From Lacisediminihabitans sp040549465 (lineage in GTDB: Bacteria; Actinomycetota; Actinomycetes; Actinomycetales; Microbacteriaceae), in assembly GCF_040549465.1 (NCBI RefSeq), contig NZ_JBEPTL010000013.1:1-64000 (forward strand): 64,000 nucleotides of DNA, in the 5' to 3' direction. The notes below the pieces were generated by a model. The model searched no databases. It was given only the letters and a program-made list of their open reading frames with translations, and was not told where the DNA came from. Of this stretch, positions 50,617 through 59,947 are shown one piece after another (positions within the stretch are counted from its first letter, which is position 1; each line of letters starts with the position of its first letter). The translations under genes and the position numbers were made by a program.

Positions 50617-50659
50617 GGGATTCACGGGCGGTGCGGGATCGGCAGGTGACCGCAGCGGC

Positions 50660-51298
50660 CTAGCCGAAATTGGCGCGCTGGAGCACCCAGGCGTGCATGG
50701 TCACCGCGGCCGCGGCGGAGGCATTGATGCTGCGGGTCGAGCCGAATTGGCTGATCTCCACGATCGCGTCGGCTGCCGAAAGGGCTTCGGGTGACAGTCC
50801 GGGTCCCTCCTGGCCGAAGAGGAGGATGCAGGCCGCTGGGAACGCGTAGGTCTCCATGATCACCGAGCCGGGCACGTTGTCGATCGCGATCACCGGGAGC
50901 CGTGCATCCGCCGCCCACTCGGCGAAGCTCGCCACATCCGCGTGGTACCGCACGTGCTGGTAGCGGTCGGTAACCATGGCGCCGCGCTTGTTCCAGCGCT
51001 TGCGGCCGATGATGTGCACCGTGTCGGCAGCGAAGGCATTGGCACTGCGCACGATCGATCCGATGTTCATGTCGTGCTGCCAGTTCTCGATGGCGACGTG
51101 GAACGGATGCCGCGTCAGATCGAGGTCGGCGACGATCGCATCCATGCGCCAGTAGCGATACCTGTCGATGACGTTGCGCGAGTCGCCCTTCGCCAGCAAC
51201 TCCGGATCGTAGAACTCCTCAACCGGCAACTCGCCCTGCCACGGGCCGACACCCTGGGTGGTGAGCTCGACGCTGGGGTTCTGGATGTCTTCTGCCAC
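50660..51298 (-). CDS. TrmH/SpoU-family RNA methyltransferase
   Basis: SAM-dependent 2'-O-methyltransferase of rRNA or tRNA with a SPOUT knot fold. The three motifs are visible: IENWQHDMNIGSIVRSANAF (motif 1), ILLFGQEGPGLSPEAL (motif 2) and ISQFGSTRSINASAAAAVTMH (motif 3). Start is uncertain: GTG 51298 gives 212 residues, while the frame stays open to GTG 51415, and the part upstream (SDESPAIADTLDLVAED) may be coding. The later start leaves room for the divergent aldo-keto reductase promoter. Exact RNA target unknown. Confidence 0.85.
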   Translation of the reverse strand: MAEDIQNPSVELTTQGVGPWQGELPVEEFYDPELLAKGDSRNVIDRYRYWRMDAIVADLDLTRHPFHVAIENWQHDMNIGSIVRSANAFAADTVHIIGRKRWNKRGAMVTDRYQHVRYHADVASFAEWAADARLPVIAIDNVPGSVIMETYAFPAACILLFGQEGPGLSPEALSAADAIVEISQFGSTRSINASAAAAVTMHAWVLQRANFG

Positions 51299-51405
51299 GA
51301 GGTCGAGGGTATCCGCGATTGCGGGGGACTCGTCGGATGCGACATCGGGGAGTAGCGTCTGACTCTGGCGCCTCCACCGTGGCCGTCTTATTTGAAGGAG
51401 AGAAC

Positions 51406-52227
51406 ATGCCCGCACTCACCGACCACTTCACGCTCGCGAACGGTGTCGAGATTCCGAAGATCGGTTTCGGAACCTGGCAGATCCCCGACGGTACCGAAGC
51501 CTACGATTCGGTCGCCGCCGCCCTGCAGGCCGGATACCGGCACATCGACACAGCCCGGGCCTACGGCAACGAGGCCAGTGTCGGCCGCGCCATCCGCGAC
51601 AGTGGAATCGCTCGCGACCAGATCTTCGTCACCACGAAGCTCCCCGCCGAGATCAAGGACTACGACCAGGCGAAAGCCAGCTTCGAGAAGACCATCACGG
51701 CACTCGACATGGACTATGTCGACCTCTACCTGATCCACGCGCCGTGGCCGTGGTCCGAGCACGGGGCGGACTACCGCGAGGGCAACATCGCGGTGTGGCG
51801 CGCGATGGAGGAGATCCAGGAGGCAGGGCGTGCCCGTTCGATCGGGGTATCCAACTTCAGCGTGCAGGACATCGAATCGCTGGTGGGCGCATCGAAGACC
51901 GTGCCGCAGGTCAACCAGATCCGGTACTTCGTCGGCCATACCCAGAACGAGGTCACCGAGTATTGCAAGGCGCACGACATCCTGGTGGAGGGCTACTCGC
52001 CCCTCGCCACCGGCGCCATCCTCGACAATGCGGATGTGCGCAGCATCGCCGACAAGTACGGCAAGTCGGTGGCGCAGCTCTGCATCCGCTACCTGCTCGA
52101 GAAGGACGTGCTGCCGTTACCCAAGACGACGACACCATCCCGCATCGTGGAGAACGCGGACGTCGACTTCACGATCTCCGCTGACGACATCGCGTTCCTC
52201 GACGGGCTGGTGGACACGGCCCGTTGA
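51406..52227 (+). CDS. Aldo-keto reductase
   Basis: A 273-residue NADPH-dependent reductase of the 2,5-diketo-gluconate-reductase-like branch. The tetrad is present: Asp and Tyr in HIDTARAYGNE, Lys in FVTTKLP and His in LYLIHAPWPW. Cofactor-binding GVSNFSVQDIE and PLPKTTTPSRIVENADV follow. ATG 51406 after GAAGGAGAG is chosen over an upstream frame opening. Substrate unspecified carbonyl compounds. Confidence 0.93.
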   Translation: MPALTDHFTLANGVEIPKIGFGTWQIPDGTEAYDSVAAALQAGYRHIDTARAYGNEASVGRAIRDSGIARDQIFVTTKLPAEIKDYDQAKASFEKTITALDMDYVDLYLIHAPWPWSEHGADYREGNIAVWRAMEEIQEAGRARSIGVSNFSVQDIESLVGASKTVPQVNQIRYFVGHTQNEVTEYCKAHDILVEGYSPLATGAILDNADVRSIADKYGKSVAQLCIRYLLEKDVLPLPKTTTPSRIVENADVDFTISADDIAFLDGLVDTAR

Positions 52228-52489
52228 GTGGCCGAGAAATAGAGTTCCGGCGTTAGCGGTCACGACGGCGGTCGTTTCCGCTTAGGGCTGGCCGACAAGC
52301 GTCGCGCAGGATGCCCCGGAGCTGGTTCGCCGGCTCACCGAATTGAATCGCCAAATCAGCGAGGGCGAGCGCCCGTACGACCCCTTCAGCGTGCAGTCTC
52401 CTCTCGCCAAGAAAATTTCGGCAGATACTGGCATCCGAGGCCATCGGCGAGTCCGTTCGAATGTCGGTGGTTGCTGGTTGGGTAGAGCC

Positions 52490-53779
52490 ATGGAAGGCAC
52501 AGCAGGCAACCCGATCGACGCGAATCGCGTCGTGGAAGACATGCCAGATATGCCAGATGTGCCGCTGTCTGCCGCCATGGCCGACACGTTCGGAGACCTG
52601 CTCGACGCGGTTGCGGCCAGCGACAGGGTGCTTGCCTCGGTGAGCGCCGCCCGCGCCGAGCTGATCGATCAGGCGCGGCAGTGGAGCGAGCTTTCCCACG
52701 CCGCCACTCCCACGACCGGCGGATGGGATGCCGCGACAACGGCTCGCCGTGTGCTCGTGACGGAGCTGGCCTGCGCGCTGCGGCTACCAGAACGCACCGT
52801 TGAGAACCTGGTGGAGCAGAGTCGATCGCTGCTGCATGAGCTTCCCGCCACCCTCGAATCGCTCCGCGCTGGCAGAATCACCTACCGTCACGCGCAGTCG
52901 ATGATCGATCACGCCGACTCTCTGCCGGAGGAGGCCCGCGGTCCCTTCGAGCAGCTCGCGCTGCCGTTCGCGCAGAGACTCACGGTCGCACAATTCGACC
53001 GCAGGGCGCGGGTGCTGCGCGAGCGGGCCCATCCCGAGACCATCGACGCCCGACAGGAGAAATGCGCGACCGACCGTTCGGTGACCGTTCAACCGGCACG
53101 AGACGGCATGGCATGGCTCAGCGCCTACCTGCCCGCCGTAGACGCGCACGGCATCTACGCGAGAATCACCGACATCGCCCTCGGCCTCCACACGGCCGAC
53201 GAAGCCCGCACCCTCACCCAGCTGCGCACCGACGCGTTCGCCGACCTGCTCATCGATGGCGTGACCTCCGCCGGGGTCGGGCACGACATCCGGGCCCGTG
53301 TGCTGGTGACAGTTCCCGCGCTCACCCTCCTCGGGTTGAACAGCGAGCCCGCCACTCTCGACGGATACGGCCCCATCGACACCGATACCGCCCGACGGCT
53401 GGCGGCGCACGCACCGAGCTTCATTCGCATTCTCACCCATCCAGAAACCGGGGCCGTGCTCTCCGTCGGGCGCGACAGGTACGCGGTGCCCAGCGACCTC
53501 CGCACCTGGCTCGGCGTGCGCGACGAGACGTGCCGCTATCCGGGATGCAGCCGCAACTCCCGATGGTGCGACATCGATCACACCACCGACTGGCAGTACG
53601 GGGGAACCACCAGCCACACCAACCTCGCGCACCTCTGCCCCGGTCACCATCATCTGAAACACCAGACAGAGTGGAAAGTGAAACAGGCGGGCAACGGCAC
53701 CCTCCAATGGACCTCACCCAGCGGCAGGTTGTACAACACCGAGCCAGCGAACATGTTCGAGTCGGCACCAGCACCCTAA
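52490..53779 (+). CDS. DUF222/HNH endonuclease-like protein
   Basis: A 429-residue protein of a large Microbacteriaceae-rich family. The N-terminal two thirds are a DUF222-like helical domain (ELACALRLPERTVENLVEQS, LRAGRITYRHAQSMIDHADS). The C-terminus is an HNH/zinc region: CRYPGCSRNSRWCDIDHTTD and NLAHLCPGHHHLKHQTEWKV, with the His-Asn-His and four Cys pattern intact. Nuclease activity is plausible but the biological role is unknown; such genes are often multicopy and spread. Start ATG 52490; the frame is open upstream. Confidence 0.85.
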   Translation: MEGTAGNPIDANRVVEDMPDMPDVPLSAAMADTFGDLLDAVAASDRVLASVSAARAELIDQARQWSELSHAATPTTGGWDAATTARRVLVTELACALRLPERTVENLVEQSRSLLHELPATLESLRAGRITYRHAQSMIDHADSLPEEARGPFEQLALPFAQRLTVAQFDRRARVLRERAHPETIDARQEKCATDRSVTVQPARDGMAWLSAYLPAVDAHGIYARITDIALGLHTADEARTLTQLRTDAFADLLIDGVTSAGVGHDIRARVLVTVPALTLLGLNSEPATLDGYGPIDTDTARRLAAHAPSFIRILTHPETGAVLSVGRDRYAVPSDLRTWLGVRDETCRYPGCSRNSRWCDIDHTTDWQYGGTTSHTNLAHLCPGHHHLKHQTEWKVKQAGNGTLQWTSPSGRLYNTEPANMFESAPAP

Positions 53780-53832
53780 AGTTCCGTGCCCCAGCGTTCC
53801 GCGCCCTAGAGTTCCGCGCCCCAGCGTTGCAC
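53780..53832 (+). repeat. 30-bp tandem repeat after the HNH gene
   Basis: AGTTCCGTGCCCCAGCGTT at 53780 is repeated as AGTTCCGCGCCCCAGCGTT at 53810, with a shorter related unit (CCGCGCCCTAG) between. The unit itself looks like two diverged 15-bp halves. Confidence 0.6.
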
Positions 53833-53867
53833 CGGCGCACCCAGATTTAGAAGAAAAAGCGCGCGGC

Positions 53868-54791
53868 TCAGTGCCCCAGTAGCGCCGCGACCACGACCAG
53901 CACCGGAATCGACCCGATGGTGGTGATCAGCACGGCATCCCGCGCGATGATCTCGCCTCGCTGGTAACGCTGGGCGTAGTTGAAAACGTTCTGCGCCGAC
54001 GGGAGAGCAGCCAGTGCGACGACCACGAAGAGGTGCAGTCCGCTCAGATCGAAGACGAAGCGACCAAACAGCCAGGCGACCACGGGCATCACGACCAGTT
54101 TGATGGTGCTGGCGAGCAGTACATCCCGTCGCCCGCTGCCGGCCTGCAGAATTTTCTGGCCGTGCAGCGACATGCCGAAGGCCAGCAGCACGACGGGCAC
54201 GGCGGCGCCCCCGAGCAGCACGAACGGCTGGAGCACCGACGCGGGCAGATGCACGCGGGTCACGGCCAGAATGACGCCGAGCACCGATCCGATGATGAGA
54301 GGGTTGGAGACCAACTTGAGGACGATGCGACCAACCGATGCCCGCCCCGTGGTCGAGATGTCGAGCGCGGTCAGGATGATAGGCGTGAAGATCACGAGTT
54401 GCAAAAGCACCACCGGCGCGGAATAGGCGGCACTCCCGAGGACGTACAGCGCCACCGGGATGCCGATGTTGTTGGCATTGACGTAGCCGGACGCCATTGC
54501 GCCGACGACGAACTCCGGCATGGAACGCCGCCAGACGAATTTCGCCACGACGAAGTAGATCGCAAAACTCGTGACGGCGGCGATCAGCGACACCACCATC
54601 AACGACGAAAACAGTTCGCTGACTTTGGCTGATTCGAGCACCGTGAACAACAGGCATGGCGACAGTACGAAGAAGACGATCCTGTTGAGCACGAAACCGG
54701 CGTTCGGGCCGAGAAGGTTGAGGCGACCGACCAGGTAGCCGATCAGGATGATGAACGCGATAATCGCGAACCCGATCAGCACTCCCCCCAC
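53868..54791 (-). CDS. AEC-family (auxin efflux carrier type) transporter
   Basis: A 307-residue membrane protein with about ten hydrophobic segments in two halves. The helix pair IIAFIILIGYLVGRLNLLGP leads, and a second-half region PASVLQPFVLLGGAAVPVVL precedes ALPSAQNVFNYAQRY, a conserved AEC stretch. Members export or import organic acids such as malate. GTG 54791 is chosen because GGGGAGAG lies 8 bp upstream. It is divergent from the HAD phosphatase gene. Confidence 0.88.
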   Translation of the reverse strand: MGGVLIGFAIIAFIILIGYLVGRLNLLGPNAGFVLNRIVFFVLSPCLLFTVLESAKVSELFSSLMVVSLIAAVTSFAIYFVVAKFVWRRSMPEFVVGAMASGYVNANNIGIPVALYVLGSAAYSAPVVLLQLVIFTPIILTALDISTTGRASVGRIVLKLVSNPLIIGSVLGVILAVTRVHLPASVLQPFVLLGGAAVPVVLLAFGMSLHGQKILQAGSGRRDVLLASTIKLVVMPVVAWLFGRFVFDLSGLHLFVVVALAALPSAQNVFNYAQRYQRGEIIARDAVLITTIGSIPVLVVVAALLGH

Positions 54792-54868
54792 TGTCTCGAC
54801 TCTCCCCCTGCTCGGTTCCAGCGTAGTGCGAGGGCGGCGCACCATCCGCTGCCCGGTACCATGAGCGC

Positions 54869-55666
54869 ATGAGTAAACGTGGCGAAATCGAGTGCTGGCT
54901 GACCGATATGGACGGCGTGCTCGTGCACGAAAACCACCCGCTACCCGGAGCCGCCGAACTGCTGCAGCAGTGGCGCGACCAGGGCAAGCCCTACCTCGTT
55001 CTCACCAACAACTCGATCTTCACCCCCCGTGACCTGAGCGCCAGGCTCAGGGCTTCCGGCCTCGATGTGCCTGAGGAGTTCCTCTGGACCTCCGCACTCG
55101 CCACGGCTGATTTCCTCAAATCGCAGATGCCCGGCGGGTCCGCGTTCGTCATCGGCGAGGCTGGGATCACCACCGCGCTGCACGAGGCCGGCTTCGTGAT
55201 GACCGAGAGCAACCCCGACTACGTCGTCGTCGGTGAGACGCGCAACTACTCCTTCGACGCCATCACCAAGGCGATCCGGCTGATCGGCAATGGCGCCCGT
55301 TTCATCGTGACCAACCCGGATGCCACCGGCCCGAGTGCCGACGGACCGATGCCAGCCACCGGTGCCATCGCCGCCCTCATCACCAAGGCGACAGGCAAAG
55401 AACCCTACGTCGTCGGCAAGCCGAACCCGATGATGTTCCGCTCCGCGATGAACAAGATCGGCGCACACTCCGAGAACACCGGCATGATCGGCGACCGCAT
55501 GGACACCGACATCGTCGCCGGAATCGAAGCCGGGCTGCACACCATCCTGGTGCTCACCGGCATCAGTGACCAGGCCGAGATCGACCGCTACCCGTTCCGC
55601 CCGGACGAGATACTCAGTGGGGTCTCGGAGCTGCTCGAGACGGACCTGTTCGAGACCGAGCTTTAG
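54869..55666 (+). CDS. HAD-IIA family phosphatase (NagD-like)
   Basis: A 265-residue HAD hydrolase. Motif I DMDGVLVHENHPLPGA (nucleophile Asp and second Asp), the motif II Asn/Ser in LVLTNNS, the Lys in VVGKPNPMMF and the acidic motif IGDRMDTDIVAGIEAGLHT are all intact. The cap between them is of the C2 type found in NagD/PGP enzymes. It probably dephosphorylates a nucleotide or sugar phosphate (substrate unproven). Confidence 0.92.
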   Translation: MSKRGEIECWLTDMDGVLVHENHPLPGAAELLQQWRDQGKPYLVLTNNSIFTPRDLSARLRASGLDVPEEFLWTSALATADFLKSQMPGGSAFVIGEAGITTALHEAGFVMTESNPDYVVVGETRNYSFDAITKAIRLIGNGARFIVTNPDATGPSADGPMPATGAIAALITKATGKEPYVVGKPNPMMFRSAMNKIGAHSENTGMIGDRMDTDIVAGIEAGLHTILVLTGISDQAEIDRYPFRPDEILSGVSELLETDLFETEL

Positions 55667-55789
55667 AGATGTACTGCCCACGGACCTGATCCGGCGCCAT
55701 CAGCGCGTGAGGATTGCCCTGGAAGGGCATAGAAGTGTACGGTGTCCACATTGCTCGATGCGCCAGCACGACGCAGAGAGGACAACCCT

Positions 55790-57022
55790 GTGACCATCGC
55801 CACTGTTGAACTCGCCGGTGTGCAGCGACGAACGATTCGGGTACTGGTCGTCGGCCAGATCCTCGGCGGCCTCGGCATCGGCGCGACGCTGTCGATCGGA
55901 TCGGTTCTCGCCACCCACGTCAGCGGCAGCGAAGCCTTCGCGGGAGCCGCAGCCACACTGAGCACACTGGGTGCGGCGGCGGCGGCTATCCCGCTCGCCC
56001 GCCTCGCCCAGCGCTTCGGCCGTCGGGTTTCACTATCGACAGGCACGCTCACCGCCATGGCCGGTGCCGTGATCACCATGGTCGCGGCGGCGCTGATGGC
56101 CTTTCCGCTGCTACTTCTCGGCTTCGGCCTTCTCGGCTTCGGTGGCGCTGTCGGCCTGCAGTCCCGCTTCGCGGCGACGGATGTTGCGAACCCCCGTCAC
56201 CGCGGCCGAGACCTCTCCATCGTGGTGTGGTCGGCCACCATCGGATCGGTGATCGGCCCGAACCTATTCGGTCCGGGTGAAGTCATCGCACGGTGGTTCG
56301 GGATGCCGGAGCTCACCGGTTCCTTCGTGATCGCCGTGGCGGCGCAACTCGCCGCCGCCCTGGTCTACTTCCTGGCGCTGAGGCCGGACCCCTACCTCAC
56401 CAGCCAGGCGCACCCCGTCGAGCCGACGATGGAGCCGAGAACGGGAACGGTTCGAAGTCGCAACCTGGTGATCTTCGCGATCGCGGTGCTGGGCATCAGC
56501 CACGCCGTCATGGTCTCGGTGATGTCGATGACCCCGGTGCACCTGGTGCATCACGGTGCATCGCTCACCGATGTGGGGCTCACACTGAGCCTGCACATCG
56601 CGGGCATGTTCGCCCTCTCCCCCGTCTTCGGCTGGCTGAGTGACCGTCTCGGGCGCCTTCCCGTCATCCTCATCGGCCAGGTGCTGTTCGGCCTCGCGCT
56701 CGGCTTCGTCGCGGTCGGAGAGAGTTCCGAGAGCCTCGTGACGGTCGGCCTGGTGCTGCTCGGACTCGGCTGGAGCGCTTCGACAGTGTCGGCATCCGCC
56801 CTCGTCAGCGATCTCGCGACGGGTGCCGCGCGCCCGAAAATCCAGGGACGCAGCGACCTGGTGATGAACGCTGCGGGCGCCATCGGAGGCGCATCGGCAG
56901 GCCCGGTACTCGCGATGATCGGCTACGCAGGGCTGGCCGGCGTGGTGGGGGTACTCGTCGTCGCCAGCGTGATCGGCGTGCTGGTCGTCGCGGTCCAGCG
57001 CACGCGCCTCACGGCTGCGTGA
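55790..57022 (+). CDS. MFS transporter
   Basis: A 410-residue 12-helix major facilitator. The loop 2-3 motif reads LARLAQRFGRRVSLSTGT and its counterpart in the second half GWLSDRLGRLPVILIG. The start GTG 55790 (MTIATVEL) is taken because AGAGGA lies about 7 bp upstream; a GTG 48 bp earlier is the alternative. Likely an exporter by layout, with no evident substrate. The 3' end has the direct repeat ACGGCTGCGTGAACAC (57009 and 57030). Confidence 0.9.
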   Translation: MTIATVELAGVQRRTIRVLVVGQILGGLGIGATLSIGSVLATHVSGSEAFAGAAATLSTLGAAAAAIPLARLAQRFGRRVSLSTGTLTAMAGAVITMVAAALMAFPLLLLGFGLLGFGGAVGLQSRFAATDVANPRHRGRDLSIVVWSATIGSVIGPNLFGPGEVIARWFGMPELTGSFVIAVAAQLAAALVYFLALRPDPYLTSQAHPVEPTMEPRTGTVRSRNLVIFAIAVLGISHAVMVSVMSMTPVHLVHHGASLTDVGLTLSLHIAGMFALSPVFGWLSDRLGRLPVILIGQVLFGLALGFVAVGESSESLVTVGLVLLGLGWSASTVSASALVSDLATGAARPKIQGRSDLVMNAAGAIGGASAGPVLAMIGYAGLAGVVGVLVVASVIGVLVVAVQRTRLTAA

Positions 57023-57089
57023 ACACACCTTGACGGCTGCGTGAACACGACTCACCGCGGCCCGATCGCTCGGTGCTAGCTCTGGTTTC

Positions 57090-58355
57090 CTAGCCCGCCG
57101 TGTGAAGGCTGCCCGTGATCGGGCCCGCGGCTGAGCGACTCACGAAGCAGAAATAGTCGTGGTAGCCACCGGTCCACTCCTTGTCGGTCACCGGATAGGC
57201 CGCCTGGATCTGGATGTCGTTGTAGGCACCAGCCGTCGCCAGGTCGATCACACCCGGCGCCGTGCACAGCAGGTTGATCTGCGCCTGGAGTGCCGGTTCG
57301 CCAGGGTAGGTGGCGGCATCCGGGAAGGTTCCGCGGAACACCATCTGGGCCGGATGCGGCGCCGCGCAGTCGACCACGGTGAACGTCTCCGCCCACGGTG
57401 AAGGGAAGGGGTCGAGGCATTCGCCGCCGAGCAGGGCGTTCCACTTGTGCGCGCCGACGGCGACCGGTCCCACGGCGGGAGGAGTCGGCGACGGCGTGAC
57501 AGACGGCGTCGGGCTCGCGCTCGGCGTCTTCGAGGAGGTAGCGACAGCCGGAGCCGGGCCGAGGAGCTCGGGAAGCTTCGTGCCGAGCAGGAACAGCACC
57601 ACCAACGCCAGGACCGCGACCAGCCCGCTGGCGATCCCGAGCATGATCTTCTGGTTCTTCGGGATCGGTGCGCGGGGCGGCTTGGGGCCTGCGGGCGGCG
57701 TAGTGCCTGCGGGCGGTTTCGGGGTGTCCGGCTTCTTCTCCGCGAGCACCGGAGGAACGCCGATCAACGGCTCGTCCTCGTAGTCCTTGAAGTTCTGCTC
57801 ACCGAGCAGGGAGTCGATGGTGGATGCCGCGGGCGCAGCGGTCTCCGAAGGCACCGGTTCGCGGCGCACCGAACCCGCCTCACCGGAGTTCAGCAGCTCG
57901 GTCGCCGGCGAATCCGTCGGCATCGCTTCGGTGGGCGGCGGCTCGACCGGGCTGGCTTCGGCTGGCGACGGCTCGACCGTGGGCTGCGGCTCTTCGGGCC
58001 GATCGACCGGTTCCGCGGGTGGGGGTTCAGTCGCGGGCGCAGGTTCGGTCGCGGGCGCAGGTTCGGTCGCGGGCGCAGGTTCGGTCGCGGGCGCAGGTTC
58101 GGTCGCGGGCGCAGGTGCGGAGGCCGCGAAAGGCCCACCAGCCCCCGCCTTGAGACCCCAGGTGAAGCCTGGCGAGGCCGAGGCAGGCGGGGTCGCCAAC
58201 GGGTTGTTCAGTATGGGTGGATCGGGGAAAGCGCTCTTCGGTTTCGGCTTCTCCGATTCGTCGTCGAGGCCGAACTGCTTCGCGAGCCAGGCCTCCGAAT
58301 CGATCTCTTCCTCGCCGTCGTCCGGTTCGTCGTGACCGTTTTTCTCGTCCGTCAT
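57090..58355 (-). CDS. Septum-formation-domain membrane protein with PAPATE repeats
   Basis: A 421-residue protein. The N-terminal 230 residues are cytoplasmic, acidic and proline-rich, with five tandem APATEP units. A single transmembrane helix (IMLGIASGLVAVLALVVLFL) is followed by a Ser/Thr/Pro linker. The extracellular domain contains GGECLDPFPSPWAETFTVVD and CAAPHPAQMVFRG, with Cys pairs, as in the actinobacterial septum-formation family (PF13845-like). ATG overlaps the pyrE stop by 4 bp. Repeat number is probably variable between strains. Confidence 0.8.
   Translation of the reverse strand: MTDEKNGHDEPDDGEEEIDSEAWLAKQFGLDDESEKPKPKSAFPDPPILNNPLATPPASASPGFTWGLKAGAGGPFAASAPAPATEPAPATEPAPATEPAPATEPAPATEPPPAEPVDRPEEPQPTVEPSPAEASPVEPPPTEAMPTDSPATELLNSGEAGSVRREPVPSETAAPAASTIDSLLGEQNFKDYEDEPLIGVPPVLAEKKPDTPKPPAGTTPPAGPKPPRAPIPKNQKIMLGIASGLVAVLALVVLFLLGTKLPELLGPAPAVATSSKTPSASPTPSVTPSPTPPAVGPVAVGAHKWNALLGGECLDPFPSPWAETFTVVDCAAPHPAQMVFRGTFPDAATYPGEPALQAQINLLCTAPGVIDLATAGAYNDIQIQAAYPVTDKEWTGGYHDYFCFVSRSAAGPITGSLHTAG
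58025..58120 (-). repeat. 18-bp tandem repeats encoding APATEP
   Basis: The unit (plus strand) GCGGGCGCAGGTTCGGTC is present about five times almost perfectly between 58032 and 58120, with a diverged end unit. It encodes Pro-Ala-Thr-Glu-Pro-Ala repeats in the preceding protein. Confidence 0.9.
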
Positions 58356-58903
58356 TGGGCCAGCCCGAGGTCGGCGAGGCCGATCGCCGCGAAGTAGGGG
58401 TAGCCGGCCGCTTCAATCACCTCGCGAGCACCGGTGTCGCGGTCGACGACAACGGCGACCGCGGCGATCTCGGCACCGACCTTCTTGAGCGCCTCGATGG
58501 CGGCGAGCGGTGAGCCGCCGGTCGTAGAGGTGTCTTCGAGCACGATCACGCGCTTGCCCTCGAGCTCAGGGCCCTCGACCTGGCGACCTCGGCCATGGTC
58601 TTTCGGCTCCTTGCGCACGACGAAGGCGTCGTAGTCCAGCCCGCGGGCGGCGCCCTGGTGCAGGATCGCGGCCGCGATGGGGTCGGCGCCCATGGTCATC
58701 CCGCCGACTGCTACGACATCCGGAACCTCGGCGATGAGGTCGAGCATGACCTGGCCGATCAGCGGTGCCACACGGTGGTCGAGGCTGACCTTCCGCAGGT
58801 CGACGTAGTATGTCGCCTTCTTGCCGCTGGTGAGGGTGAAATCTCCGTGGAACACGGCCCCCGCAGAAATATGGTTGATGAGTTGCTGCCGCGCATCCGT
58901 CAC
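58352..58903 (-). CDS. pyrE: Orotate phosphoribosyltransferase
   Basis: Pyrimidine synthesis enzyme making OMP from orotate and PRPP, 183 residues. The substrate-binding part FTLTSGKKATYYVDLRKVSL is near residues 22-41; VVRKEPKDHGRGRQVEG is the flexible catalytic loop; VIVLEDTSTTGGSPLAAIEA is the PRPP loop. GTG 58903 (MTDARQQL) is chosen; the frame is open to 58945 without conservation. It is co-transcribed with the downstream membrane-protein gene (ATGA overlap). Confidence 0.93.
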   Translation of the reverse strand: MTDARQQLINHISAGAVFHGDFTLTSGKKATYYVDLRKVSLDHRVAPLIGQVMLDLIAEVPDVVAVGGMTMGADPIAAAILHQGAARGLDYDAFVVRKEPKDHGRGRQVEGPELEGKRVIVLEDTSTTGGSPLAAIEALKKVGAEIAAVAVVVDRDTGAREVIEAAGYPYFAAIGLADLGLAQ

Positions 58904-58963
58904 GCGCCCGATTCTACCGGGGACGGATGCCGAACCCCATGTCACGCCGATTAGGTCACGGCA

Positions 58964-59019
58964 ATCACATCACACCGACCACGTCGCACCGATCACATCG
59001 CACCGATCACCTCAGCCGC
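58964..59019. repeat. 14-bp tandem repeat between pyrE and the exonuclease III gene
   Basis: ATCACATCACACCG, ACCACGTCGCACCG, ATCACATCGCACCG and ATCACCTCAGCCGC follow one another (58964-59019). It lies in the divergent promoter region just before the exonuclease gene start at 59038. Confidence 0.75.
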
Positions 59020-59037
59020 GCTGGCTAGGCTTGGCGC

Positions 59038-59871
59038 ATGCGTGTTGCGACCTGGAACGTGAACTCCATCCGAGCGAGAGTCGGGAGAGTCGTCGACTGG
59101 CTCGGCCGTGAAGACGTCGACGTGCTGGCGATGCAGGAGATCAAGTGCAAGGAGAGCCAGTTTCCCTTCGAGCCATTCGAAGAGGCCGGCTACCAGGTGC
59201 AGCTGCACGGCCTCAACCAGTGGAACGGTGTCGCCTTCGCCAGTCGACTGCCGATGGAGGAGGTGACCGTCGGGTTTCCGGACGCTCCGGGTTTCGGTAC
59301 GGAGAACGAAGACGGCACACTGCCCCTCGAGGCGCGAGCGCTCGGCGTGACGGTGAACGACGTGCGGCTGTGGAGCCTCTACGTTCCGAACGGGCGAGAG
59401 CTCGGGCATCCGCACCTCGACTACAAGCTCCGGTGGCTCGCCACCCTCGCCGAGGACACCCGCGGGTGGCTCGCCGCAAACCCCGACCAGCCGCTGGCGC
59501 TGATGGGCGACTGGAACGTCGCACCGCTCGACACCGATGTCTGGCCCACCTGGCCTTTCGAGACCAGCACGCACACCTCCGCTCCCGAGCGCGCAGCCTT
59601 CGCGAAGTTCGAGGAGGTTGGGCTCACGGATGTCGTACGCGAGCGGGTGCCGGAGGGCTTCACCTTCTGGGACTATCAGCAGCTTCGATTCCCGCGCAAC
59701 GAGGGCATGCGCATCGACTTCATCATGGGCTCGAAGGCGTTCGCCGACCTCGTGACGGATGCCAGCATCCACCGCAATGAGCGGAAGGGCGACGCCCCGA
59801 GCGACCACGTTCCTGTGCTCGTAGACCTTGCCGACGATGACGAGGACGACGATCGGCCGATGATCTTCTAA
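59038..59871 (+). CDS. xth: Exodeoxyribonuclease III
   Basis: AP endonuclease/3'-5' exonuclease of base-excision repair, 277 residues. The metal and catalytic blocks are WNVNSIRARVGRVVDWLGRE with the Glu of MQEIKCKESQFP, the Tyr of LYVPNGRE, GDWNVAPLDTDVW (Asp-Asn pair) and the terminal RIDFIMGS and SDHVPVLVDL (Asp-His). ATG 59038. Downstream the GntR gene is on the same strand after 76 bp. Confidence 0.92.
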   Translation: MRVATWNVNSIRARVGRVVDWLGREDVDVLAMQEIKCKESQFPFEPFEEAGYQVQLHGLNQWNGVAFASRLPMEEVTVGFPDAPGFGTENEDGTLPLEARALGVTVNDVRLWSLYVPNGRELGHPHLDYKLRWLATLAEDTRGWLAANPDQPLALMGDWNVAPLDTDVWPTWPFETSTHTSAPERAAFAKFEEVGLTDVVRERVPEGFTFWDYQQLRFPRNEGMRIDFIMGSKAFADLVTDASIHRNERKGDAPSDHVPVLVDLADDDEDDDRPMIF

Positions 59872-59947
59872 ACGCGTTCTTCGCTCATGATCGATTGGTC
59901 GACGTGGCGAGGCGAGGCGCCCCCGGGCGTGTCGCTAGAGTCGACTT

